Positions 1-7,254 of a stretch of DNA of 9,878 nt are shown piece after piece; the first letter of the stretch is position 1, and each line of letters opens with the position of its first letter. The notes beneath the pieces were generated by a model, which saw nothing but the letters and a program-made list of their open reading frames with translations, was not told the DNA's origin and ran no database searches. Both the position numbers and the translations under genes were made by a program. The DNA comes from Desulfobacterales bacterium (lineage in GTDB: Bacteria > Desulfobacterota > Desulfobacteria > Desulfobacterales > C00003060): contig JAUWXJ010000082.1 in NCBI GenBank assembly GCA_030616425.1, positions 1 to 9,878 on the forward strand, in the 5' to 3' direction.

Positions 1-1134
1 GTAAACCCTGCATTTACGGCAGTTTTCGGGTGGACGCCAGAGGAGCGCTTGGGCAAGAAACTAGATTATGTCCCTGAGGAAAACTGGCCTGAGACACAAA
101 TTATGATAGAAAAGGTAAAGACGGGAGAAAGTTTCTCTGATGTTGAAAGCCGTCGTTATACCAAAGATGGAAAGATTCTGGATGTCAGTATAAGTGGAGC
201 CATCTATTTGAATCGTGACGGGATTCCGGTAGGGAGTGTCCACATCTTGCGAGACATTACCCACCGTAAGCTTGTTGAGGAGGAGCTGCGAGAGGCCCAT
301 GAGGAACTGGAACATCGTGTTGAAGAGCGCACCGCCGAACTCGCCCAGACAACCAAACAATTGAAGCAGGAACTCACCGAGCGCAAGCGGGCGGAGGAAA
401 AGCTGCGTCGTGCGCACGAGGATCTTGCAATAAAGGCAGCCGACCTGGAAGCGGCCAATGAAGAGCTTTCTCAATACGCTTACGTTGTATCCCACGACCT
501 CAAGGCGCCCCTGAGAGCCATCCGCAACTACAGCGACTTTTTGCGCGAAGACCTCGAAGCGACCCTCGATGGCGACCAGAAGTCGTATATTGATGGTCTC
601 AAACGGGCGGTCCGCCAGGGTGATGAATTGGTAGGGGATCTGTTGGAATTTTCCAGGGTCGGCAGGCGGAGCGTACCCACGGAGTTGATCAATATTGGCG
701 TGTTTCTGAAGGAACTGGTAGAATCTCTTAATTTGTCCACGGATGTTAAGGTCTTGATGGCAAACGAATGGCCCACCATTGACACCGATCCGACCCTTCT
801 CAGGCAGGTCTTTCAGGATCTCATCAGCAACGGGATCAAATTCAATCATTCTCCGCGCAAACGCATTGAAGTCGGCTGGCTCCCGGTAGGAGAGGACCGC
901 TACGAGGTGTTCGTGCGCGATAACGGCATCGGGATTGAGCCTCAGTACTGTGAGCAAATATTCGGTGTGTTCCAGCGGCTTCACACGCGTGAGGAGTATC
1001 CGGGTACCGGCCTTGGTCTTGCTATTGTCAAGAAAGCATCAAGTAAATTGCACGGCTCTGTCCGTGTAGAATCGAAAACTGGCAAGGGGAGCACGTTCTT
1101 TGTTGCCCTTCCTAAAACACAAAAGGAGAGATAG
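1..1134 (+). CDS. PAS-domain sensor histidine kinase, 5' end outside the window
   Basis: The reading frame is open from base 1, so the gene starts upstream. The first codons (VNPAFTAVFGWTPEERLG) already lie inside a PAS domain, so the TTG at 49 is not the real start. Order: PAS plus PAC up to about base 270; a charged coiled coil (about 270-465); a HisKA domain with the phospho-acceptor His at bases 493-495 in SHDLKAP; then a HATPase_c domain with N-box Asn in SNGIKF, G1 DNGIGI (about 919-936) and G2 GTGLGL (about 1003-1020). No membrane segment is visible in this part. The kinase core is of the phytochrome/Cph1-like kind, and all catalytic motifs are intact. It should autophosphorylate and pass phosphate to a receiver, most simply the one starting 2 bp downstream. 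The sensed signal is unknown because the N-terminus is missing. Confidence 0.95.
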   Translation, partial: VNPAFTAVFGWTPEERLGKKLDYVPEENWPETQIMIEKVKTGESFSDVESRRYTKDGKILDVSISGAIYLNRDGIPVGSVHILRDITHRKLVEEELREAHEELEHRVEERTAELAQTTKQLKQELTERKRAEEKLRRAHEDLAIKAADLEAANEELSQYAYVVSHDLKAPLRAIRNYSDFLREDLEATLDGDQKSYIDGLKRAVRQGDELVGDLLEFSRVGRRSVPTELINIGVFLKELVESLNLSTDVKVLMANEWPTIDTDPTLLRQVFQDLISNGIKFNHSPRKRIEVGWLPVGEDRYEVFVRDNGIGIEPQYCEQIFGVFQRLHTREEYPGTGLGLAIVKKASSKLHGSVRVESKTGKGSTFFVALPKTQKER

Positions 1135-1136
1135 AG

Positions 1137-1574
1137 ATGAGCAAAGAGCCTTTTGTAGTCCTTCTCGCTGAAGACGATGAGCACGACATTGTGGCCACCA
1201 AGCGGGCATGGAAGAAGCATCACGTCGTCAACCCACTCTATATCGTCAACAACGGTGAGGAGTGTATAGACTATCTCCACCGGCGGGGAAAGTATAGCGA
1301 ACCTGGCGCCGCCCCCCGGCCCGGCATCCTTCTCCTTGACATCAAGATGCCGAAGATGGACGGCCTCGCTGTTCTAGAGCACATCAGAAAGGACAAGGAG
1401 TTGCGTCGTCTCCCTGTCATCATCCTTACCACGTCAAAGGCCGAAGAAGATCAAGTCAGGAGCTATGATCTGGGCGTCAACGCCTACATCGTGAAGCCGG
1501 TCGGGTTCGAGAACTTTTCTGAGGCGGTGAGGACCATCAGCCTTTTCTGGCAATTGGTGGAGCTTCCGGGGTGA
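1137..1574 (+). CDS. Single-domain response regulator, Rcp1-like
   Basis: This 145-residue protein is one CheY-like receiver domain with no output domain. Visible motifs are the acidic pocket E12-D13-D14, the phospho-acceptor D68 in LLLDIKMP, the switch threonines T98-T99 and the conserved K120-P121. The long insert between beta-2 and beta-3 (EECIDYLHRRGKY) is typical of Rcp1-type regulators that partner phytochrome-like kinases. The ATG lies 2 bp after the upstream kinase stop, and a good Shine-Dalgarno (AAGGAG, 8 nt before the start) sits inside the end of that gene, so translation is probably coupled. With no DNA-binding domain it should act as a phosphate shuttle or by protein contact. 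The receiver call is very secure; the partnership is inferred from gene order. Confidence 0.95.
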   Translation: MSKEPFVVLLAEDDEHDIVATKRAWKKHHVVNPLYIVNNGEECIDYLHRRGKYSEPGAAPRPGILLLDIKMPKMDGLAVLEHIRKDKELRRLPVIILTTSKAEEDQVRSYDLGVNAYIVKPVGFENFSEAVRTISLFWQLVELPG

Positions 1575-1578
1575 GATC

Positions 1579-3096
1579 ATGGATGCAATGAAAATATCAT
1601 CACCGCTTCGGATCCTGCTGGTTGAAGACGACGAACACGACAGGCTGTCCTTTCGCCGGGCCTTCCAGAAGGGTCAAGTCGCGTGTGAGATCACGGAGTA
1701 CGTTAGGGCCGAGGATGCCCTGGAAAAACTTCGCGTCGAAACTTCATCGTTCGATCTGGTAGTTATTGACTATGATTTGCCCGGCATGTCCGGTCTAGAT
1801 CTGTGCAAGGAGCTTCTCAATGAAGGGATACCATTGCCCCTGGTGATTCTTACCGGAAAAGGGTCGGAAGAACTGGCTGTTGAAGCCCTCAAGGCTGGAG
1901 TTGATGACTATATGATCAAGGACGCCAGCCGGAGCTATTTGGATCTGTTGCCAGTGGTACTCCCAGAGGTGGTGCGGAAGTATGGTGACCGCACAGCCCG
2001 CAAGCAGGCAGAAGAGGCCTTGCGGGAGAGCGAGGAGCGATTCCGTAAAATTGTTCAGGGGTGTGAAGCAGGGTATTTTTTTGTGGATCGAGATGGCCGG
2101 TTCAAGGATGTCAATGATGCGTGGTTACGGATGCACGGTTACTCTTCACGTGACGACGTGATCGGACAAGATTTTGCTTTGACGCAAGCTTATGAAGGTA
2201 TGGATCAGGCTCAGAAAGATTTTGAAAGCTTGCTCAGTGGAGAATCGATTCCAGCGGGTGAGTCCACAAGACGCTTAAAAGACGGGTCTATAGGCTACCA
2301 CACCTTTTCTGGTAACCCCGTAGTACAAGGTGGAAAAATTGTGGGGGTGGAGGCATTTCTTATCGATATTACCGAGCGCAAGCGGACAGAGGAGAAACTC
2401 CGAAAGATGAACGAGGAGCTTAAGAACTTTGCCTATGTTGTCTCCCATGACCTAAAAACCCCCATCGTTTACATCCAGGGATTTTCTGAACTCCTGTTGG
2501 AGAGCTATAAGGAGAAATTAGATGAGAAAGGCCGGACATGCCTTGAACGGATCCAGGCCAGTGCCCACAGAATGGAGATGTTGGTCTCTGACCTCCTGGC
2601 ATTGTCAAGGGTCGGTCAGGTGGTTTCTACTTTTAAGGATGTTCCCTCCCATGAGATAGTAACACGTGTAATCTCAGGCCTCCAAGACAGACTGAAGGAG
2701 AACGGGATAGAGCTTGTTGTGGCGGACAACCTTCCCACCGTCTACTGTGATAGAGAAAGGATCTGGCAGGTTTTTGAGAACCTGGTTGTAAATGCCATTA
2801 AGTTTATGGGGGATAATGAGAACCCTGAGATTGAGATCGGATACGAAGAGAGTGCTGAGAGGCCCGATTTCTATAAGTTTTATGTAAGGGATAATGGCAT
2901 CGGGATTGACCCAAAATATCACATAAAGATATTTGAGAGGTTCCATCGATTAAGAGAAATAGAAGATGAGGAAGGAACAGGTCTGGGGCTCGCAATCGTT
3001 GAGAGAGTTGTAAATCACCACGGTGGAAGGGTCTGGGTGAAGTCTGAAAAGGGAAAGGGTACAACCTTCTATTTTACCTTGCCTAAGCCATCTTGA
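1579..3096 (+). CDS. Receiver-PAS-histidine kinase hybrid protein
   Basis: This 505-residue protein looks cytoplasmic, with no signal peptide or membrane segment. Order: N-terminal receiver (about 10-125; acidic pocket E16-D17-D18, phospho-acceptor D64 in VVIDYDLP, T92, K114); a short linker helix; PAS plus PAC (about 147-268); HisKA with His290 in SHDLKTP; HATPase_c (about 385-503) with N-box N401/N405, G1 DNGIGI (438-443) and G2 GTGLGL (466-471). All catalytic residues are present. A receiver placed before the kinase suggests that phosphorylation by another kinase, such as the gene at 1-1134, controls this kinase's activity. The ATG at 1579 is 4 bp after the previous stop, and a GGGGTGA overlaps that stop. 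The ATG at 1588 (residue 4) is an alternative with wider spacing. It is the last gene of the operon, and no response regulator with an output domain follows. Confidence 0.94.
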   Translation: MDAMKISSPLRILLVEDDEHDRLSFRRAFQKGQVACEITEYVRAEDALEKLRVETSSFDLVVIDYDLPGMSGLDLCKELLNEGIPLPLVILTGKGSEELAVEALKAGVDDYMIKDASRSYLDLLPVVLPEVVRKYGDRTARKQAEEALRESEERFRKIVQGCEAGYFFVDRDGRFKDVNDAWLRMHGYSSRDDVIGQDFALTQAYEGMDQAQKDFESLLSGESIPAGESTRRLKDGSIGYHTFSGNPVVQGGKIVGVEAFLIDITERKRTEEKLRKMNEELKNFAYVVSHDLKTPIVYIQGFSELLLESYKEKLDEKGRTCLERIQASAHRMEMLVSDLLALSRVGQVVSTFKDVPSHEIVTRVISGLQDRLKENGIELVVADNLPTVYCDRERIWQVFENLVVNAIKFMGDNENPEIEIGYEESAERPDFYKFYVRDNGIGIDPKYHIKIFERFHRLREIEDEEGTGLGLAIVERVVNHHGGRVWVKSEKGKGTTFYFTLPKPS

Positions 3097-3280
3097 CCCC
3101 GTTAGAGTTCCTTAAAGCTTCTGACGTAGTTCCCCTTTATCTCATAGACCATAAATTTTTTCAACATCAAGCTGGAAAGCAATCAACAAGAGCCCGCTTT
3201 ATGATTTATTATTTGCGGTGCTGTTCTCAAGGTCCTTTGTCTTGATGATGTCTGGCAAGGCGGGAGAAAAGAAAGCCAAA

Positions 3281-4243
3281 CTACCGTGGACGACAACAGG
3301 AAGCTGTGGACGAAGACGGCTCAAAGTTGGCCTCATAACGGGCCCAAAACTCTTCCTGGGAAAAGCGGTGCCCTTGGGTACCGTAACATTCTATGGCGTA
3401 ACTGGCGCAGATTGCGCCCATGCGGGCAGCATCCGGCAGACTTTTCCCTGTAACGAGTCCCTTGATCAAGCCTGCGCGATAGGCGTCTCCTGCGCCGGTG
3501 GGATCCAGTACCTGAGAGGCTCTGGCAGCGGGGATTTTGACTTGCTGACCGCGCGTGCAAACCAGAGAACCATTTTCTCCCAGGGTCGTGATAATGCCCC
3601 CGGTGCGCTGAAGGATATGAGTTTTTTCAAACCCCGTGGCCCTCATGATCATCTCCAACTCGTAGTCATTTGAGATCAACAGGCTGGAACCCGTGAGCAT
3701 TTCGGCCAACCGGTCTACTGATAAGGCCGGGATCGACTGGCCTGGATCAAAGATGTAGGCTATCTTTTTCTCTCTGTAGGTGCGGGCATAGGTGATCATG
3801 TCTTCAAGGTTGCCCGGGGCGACAATAGCAAGTGATCGTTGAGGTTTCACCCCATCAAATTTGAACAAGGAGGGGTATTTCATAGCCCCTGGATTGAATC
3901 CGGTAATTTGATTGTCGGCTTGGTCGGTCGTAATATAAGCGCCGGCGGTCAATTCCTCTGAAATCCGGCGGACCCCTTGCAGGGGAAGTTTATGCTTGCG
4001 GAGCCAGGTTTCATACCTATCAAAGTCTTTGCCAGCTGCAGCCAGAATCAGTGGCCGCTCTCCCAAGAGGGAAAGGCTATATGCAATATTTCCGGCCGTG
4101 CCTCCGAACTCTTCCTTCAGCCCATTGACGGTAAAACAAACATTTAAGACATGGATTTTGTCAGGTAGAATATGATCTGAAAATCTTCCCGGAAAATCCA
4201 TGATCCGGTCATAGGCCAAAGATCCGGATACAAAAATCTGCAT
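3281..4243 (-). CDS. PfkB-family (ribokinase-like) carbohydrate or nucleoside kinase
   Basis: The predicted protein is 320 residues when started at the ATG at 4243. The frame stays open upstream to 4318, but that extension crosses a palindrome and has no family character. The true N-terminus is most likely MQIFVSGSLAYDRIM, the usual first beta strand, with AAAGAG a few bases upstream as ribosome site. PfkB signatures: GGTAGNIAYSL (48-58) and DPTGAGDAYRAG (247-258) with the catalytic base Asp253 and its anion-hole glycines; TTLGENGS (219-226) is the usual nucleotide-site segment. It should transfer phosphate from ATP to a sugar or nucleoside hydroxyl. The substrate cannot be read from sequence; adenosine kinase-like and ribokinase-like roles are both possible. 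The last dozen residues (SSSTASCCRPR) look unlike the family and may be a drifted tail. It converges on the signalling operon across 184 bp. Confidence 0.9.
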   Translation of the reverse strand: MQIFVSGSLAYDRIMDFPGRFSDHILPDKIHVLNVCFTVNGLKEEFGGTAGNIAYSLSLLGERPLILAAAGKDFDRYETWLRKHKLPLQGVRRISEELTAGAYITTDQADNQITGFNPGAMKYPSLFKFDGVKPQRSLAIVAPGNLEDMITYARTYREKKIAYIFDPGQSIPALSVDRLAEMLTGSSLLISNDYELEMIMRATGFEKTHILQRTGGIITTLGENGSLVCTRGQQVKIPAARASQVLDPTGAGDAYRAGLIKGLVTGKSLPDAARMGAICASYAIECYGTQGHRFSQEEFWARYEANFEPSSSTASCCRPR

Positions 4244-4285
4244 ATGAACACTCTTTGCTGAACCGCAAAAGCGAGCGCATTCCCC

Positions 4286-4303
4286 GTCCCGATCTATCGG
4301 GAC
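4286..4303. repeat. Perfect 8+2+8 palindrome upstream of the PfkB kinase
   Basis: GTCCCGAT-ct-ATCGGGAC is perfectly self-complementary and lies about 43-60 bp upstream of the kinase start codon. It could be a repressor operator, a hairpin in the mRNA leader, or a dispersed short palindrome. Similar CCCGAT/ATCGGG palindromes recur, from memory, in related genomes. The symmetry is seen directly; the role is inference. Confidence 0.5.
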
Positions 4304-4463
4304 TGCAGGGATCTTCAATAACCTGCTGAAAAATATAGTGGCAGAGTATTGGCCAATTAGGTGGGCTACTTTGGGGGGAGCATAGCGTTAAACGGATCAG
4401 GAGTCAACAGGTTGTTCTCCAAATTGCCACAACACCAGCGGCAGGGCCCCTTACTGCTTGCAA

Positions 4464-4525
4464 GCCCTGTTAGATAACAACTATGCGATCCTTCCTTTCA
4501 TCTGTAAGCAATGATCTAACAGGGC
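4464..4525. repeat. 12-bp perfect inverted repeat with 38-nt loop
   Basis: GCCCTGTTAGAT at 4464-4475 is the exact reverse complement of ATCTAACAGGGC at 4514-4525. There is no T-run after it, so it is not an ordinary intrinsic terminator. It lies 1 bp from the outer edge of the MITE-like element and may be part of the same insertion or an older one. Confidence 0.5.
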
Positions 4526-4526
4526 A

Positions 4527-4749
4527 AGCCGTCATGGGATATTTTTTTTGAGGTCAGGTCACTGATAATCGCGTGAAAGGTTCCACAACGGCACCATATT
4601 CGGCATACCGTCCTGACCCACTTACAAATAGGCTTATTAGCTTGTATGCCACACATACGTGTGCCTGGTTTAATAAGCCCGATGCCATTTGCCACTAACA
4701 CGCAGGATGCTGTTTGACCTGACCTCAAAAAAAATATCCCATGACGGCT
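4527..4749. mobile_element. MITE-like element with perfect 35-bp terminal inverted repeats
   Basis: Bases 4527-4561 are the exact reverse complement of 4715-4749, enclosing a 153-bp centre with no credible gene. Each arm runs AGCCGTCATGGGATA, a run of eight T, then GAGGTCAGGTCA. The centre has its own nested hairpin: GGCTTATTA (4631-4639) pairs with TAATAAGCC (4671-4679), and inside it CACAC (4650-4654) pairs with GTGTG (4659-4663). Size, perfect arms and lack of coding fit a miniature inverted-repeat transposable element mobilised in trans. Arm identity suggests a recent origin or selection on the stem. I find no clear target-site duplication at the edges. It sits downstream of one minus-strand gene and upstream of the next, so the stem may also end transcription. 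Confidence 0.65.
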
Positions 4750-4814
4750 CTTTGAAACCTGAATGCACAGCTATTTTGGCAACTGCCTGTAGAGAAAAGA
4801 TGGGATAGGTGGTC

Positions 4815-7034
4815 TTACTCAAACGGGAGGGAAATGGTAATCTTTACAACATTGTTGTTTTCTTTTCTCACATCAATGATTCCACCATGCTTGTGGATGA
4901 TGACTTTACACATAGGGACATCCATGATGGTTGTGTCCGGCTTGCCCCCAGCAAAGGGGTAGTCTGCCACAAAGGGATAAAAAAAGTGTTCGATGTCATC
5001 ATCCGAAATATGGGGGACCTTGTAGGCGAGTGTCACTCTGGCATATTTACCGTTTTTGTCGGTGTTGACTTGAACCTCGCCCTTTTGTTTCATTCTAAAG
5101 AAGGCGTTTTCCATCAGATTGGTAAGGACCTTTTCAAAGAGGTCGCAGTCGAGTTTTATCCTGCCAAGGCTATGATCCGGGGTGAATTTGACAGCAAAGT
5201 CTTCATTCTGTAATTTTGATCTTATGGCTTCAACGGCCTTGCTTACCACCGTATTGAGGACACACAAGCTTAACCGAATCGCCTTGGGTTCAATATAGGC
5301 GGTCATCATCTTCAATATTTTTTCGAGCCTTTCCACTTCCACTGTAACCAATTCGGCCTTTTCCCTTCTTGGATCAGATGGCTCAAAGGATTTGAGCAAA
5401 CGTCGGGTCAACCCACCTATGGAAGTCAGAGGGTTTCTGATCTCGTGGGCCAGCCGGGCTGAGACCTCACTCAGTGTCTGAAGTTCTTCGCTTTGCATGA
5501 TCTTTTGCTCAAGCTCTCTTCGGGCAGTTACGTCCATAACAATACCGTCCAGCCTTATGAACTTATCATGATCATCAAATACTGGAATGGCGTGATCAAT
5601 CACATAGACAACGTGGCCATCTTTGTGAATCATCCTGTATTCGACAAAAAACTCCTTACCCTCGGCCAAACATTCATCAAAATGGGCAATAACTCGTGCC
5701 CTGTCATTCGGATGGATATGCTCGGCCCACACCTCGTGATGTCCACTCAGCTGCTGGGGTGCCATCCCGATGGTCTGTTCAACGAACCTATTCAAGAACA
5801 CTGCTGTTCCGTCAGCCATAATCAGGTAGACGATCAGAGGCACGTTTTGAACTAAGGTTCGATAAGTTTTTTCAGATTCCTTCAACGCATGGGTCCGATG
5901 TTCCACCATTGTTTCCAGATTTTGAGCATAATCCTTGACCTTCTTCCGGGACTCTTCCAAAGAAGTTAACATTTCATTAATCGCCCGGGCCATGGTGCCG
6001 AGTTCATCAGCGGTCTTTACCGCAATCCTTGCGTCACGCTGCCCGGCCGCGATTTCGTCCGCAGCCTGTACAACTTCTTCTATACGCTTGGTAAAAATGA
6101 CAGATATGAACCAGACAAAAGATATAGACAAGGCAAGACCTGTAGCCCCAATCACTGCAGCAATGCTTCCATATCGTTTAAGAAGAGCCAGAGTGGGAGT
6201 TCTATCCACGCTGATTTCCACGACAGCTACGATCTTTGAAGAGAAGTCACGAACTGGCCCCGCGATGATGGCCATATCCCTGTTGTCCAACTTGGCCGTG
6301 TGGAGTATGACTTCTCCGGCGTTAAAGGCTTGCTTGAAAAGCTCAAGCGGAAGAAGAGCCTTGTTCAGGGTTGAAGCGAAAGTCTTTGGTCTGTCTGCAC
6401 CAGGTTCCTCCTGCACATAGAGAGTCAGATCCGAGCCATATTTTTTCTTAAACTCTTCAAGCAATGGTTCTTCAAAAGAAAGTCCGAACTCGACGGTCCC
6501 TACCTGCTTGCCCTCATGAAATACCGGGACCACGCTTCGGATGCCAAAACCGAAGACCCCCCGCTCCAAACCGCCGACACCTGTGTCGGTTTCCCTCGCT
6601 TTATTGATGGTATGCCTGTAAGCCCCCATCTTTTCTCCATATCGATCCAAGGCATGGAGGCGCAGGAAAGATGTGGCAGGAGGTATATGAAAGTGAAATT
6701 GCTTGATCCCAAAGTCCTTGTGCAATCTTTGATAGGCGGGATGCAGGAGGTCTATCAAACGCCCGCGGTCTCTCTGGGCGAACGCCTCGGCAACATCGGG
6801 ATTTCTGGCCACCATATAGGCAAGACTCATGGCCATATTCGTCCTGAAGTCAATGTCGTTTAAAAAATACTGATATTGATTTCTGAGGCGCTTTTCTTCG
6901 TTGACATGAATCAGACTAGCCTGGAAACGATAGGACACCACAAAGAGAGCCATGGCCCCGGCAAAGGCGAGGAAAAGGAAGGGGATGAGAAGCTTCCACT
7001 TAAGACTAATGTTGTGCAGGCGACTTAGATTCAA
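4815..7034 (-). CDS. Membrane Cache-HAMP-PAS sensor histidine kinase with degenerate ATPase motifs
   Basis: The protein is 739 residues with a TTG start at 7034; the frame closes 10 codons upstream with no other start codon in between. Order: membrane helix (about 13-34); an extracytoplasmic dCache_3-like sensor domain (about 40-285; note HFHIPPATSFLRLH and VVPVFHEGKQVGTVEFGLSF); second membrane helix (about 288-314); HAMP (about 315-367); coiled linker; PAS plus PAC (about 388-505); HisKA with intact His530 in AHEIRNP; HATPase_c-like domain (about 625-737). The N-box is NLMENAFFRM. Where G1 (DxGxG) should be the protein reads YKVPHISDDD, and where G2 (GTGLGL) should be it reads DTTIMDVPMCK, while the flanking HKHGG is preserved. 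It is therefore a clear kinase-family member that may bind ATP poorly or not at all. No response regulator is adjacent. Confidence 0.92.
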   Translation of the reverse strand: MNLSRLHNISLKWKLLIPFLFLAFAGAMALFVVSYRFQASLIHVNEEKRLRNQYQYFLNDIDFRTNMAMSLAYMVARNPDVAEAFAQRDRGRLIDLLHPAYQRLHKDFGIKQFHFHIPPATSFLRLHALDRYGEKMGAYRHTINKARETDTGVGGLERGVFGFGIRSVVPVFHEGKQVGTVEFGLSFEEPLLEEFKKKYGSDLTLYVQEEPGADRPKTFASTLNKALLPLELFKQAFNAGEVILHTAKLDNRDMAIIAGPVRDFSSKIVAVVEISVDRTPTLALLKRYGSIAAVIGATGLALSISFVWFISVIFTKRIEEVVQAADEIAAGQRDARIAVKTADELGTMARAINEMLTSLEESRKKVKDYAQNLETMVEHRTHALKESEKTYRTLVQNVPLIVYLIMADGTAVFLNRFVEQTIGMAPQQLSGHHEVWAEHIHPNDRARVIAHFDECLAEGKEFFVEYRMIHKDGHVVYVIDHAIPVFDDHDKFIRLDGIVMDVTARRELEQKIMQSEELQTLSEVSARLAHEIRNPLTSIGGLTRRLLKSFEPSDPRREKAELVTVEVERLEKILKMMTAYIEPKAIRLSLCVLNTVVSKAVEAIRSKLQNEDFAVKFTPDHSLGRIKLDCDLFEKVLTNLMENAFFRMKQKGEVQVNTDKNGKYARVTLAYKVPHISDDDIEHFFYPFVADYPFAGGKPDTTIMDVPMCKVIIHKHGGIIDVRKENNNVVKITISLPFE

Positions 7035-7072
7035 ATAGCAGCCCCCAAGTAAATTGTCTCTTTATTCTATTT

Positions 7073-7101
7073 ACTATATAGAACAAACATTTTTTTGTCG
7101 A
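7073..7101 (-). promoter_or_regulatory. Sigma-70-type promoter for the Cache kinase
   Basis: On the minus strand, TCGACA (7096-7101, -35, 5 of 6 consensus bases) is followed by a 17-bp spacer and TATAGT (7073-7078, -10, 5 of 6). The predicted transcript start near 7066 leaves a leader of about 30 nt before the TTG start at 7034. A GGGGG run some 8 nt before the start is the only ribosome-site candidate. This suggests the kinase is transcribed separately from the genes upstream. Confidence 0.55.
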
Positions 7102-7254
7102 GCTGTTTCCTATTGGGTCTAAGCATTCTACCTTTTGCGTATTCAAGACGAACAAAGACGCAAATGCCATTAGAGTCATTAATAAGTAGATCCACTGACA
7201 GCGCGACAGGTAACATCATTAAGACCAAAAGGCCTTTACCTTGAACAGGGTGGT

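Larger units (their letters stand above)
4244..4814. other. 571-bp non-coding spacer with several inverted repeats
   Basis: No convincing gene lies between the PfkB kinase start and the Cache kinase stop. The spacer contains, in order, an 18-bp palindrome (4286-4303), about 160 bp in which I see nothing recognisable (4304-4463), a 12-bp inverted repeat (4464-4525), and the 223-bp MITE-like element (4527-4749). Short open frames here fall within the repeats and look like chance. I could not place a confident promoter for the PfkB kinase; a TATATT lies near 4336, but no good -35 sits at the right distance. Confidence 0.6.

Noticed and set aside
3102..3166. 21-codon minus-strand frame (MLKKFMVYEIKG...) between the convergent operon and kinase
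   Set aside because: Too short, no ribosome site, no recognised homology; possibly a decayed gene end.
3218..3673. 151-codon plus-strand frame
   Set aside because: Mostly antisense to the well-supported PfkB kinase gene.
4464..4525. Integron attC site suggested by GTTAGAT and ATCTAAC
   Set aside because: The core sites match GTTRRRY and RYYYAAC but occur in the wrong order for an attC site, and no integrase or cassette genes are present.
4516..4728. 70-codon minus-strand open frame
   Set aside because: It lies inside the inverted-repeat element and its sequence follows the repeat arms; no family resemblance.
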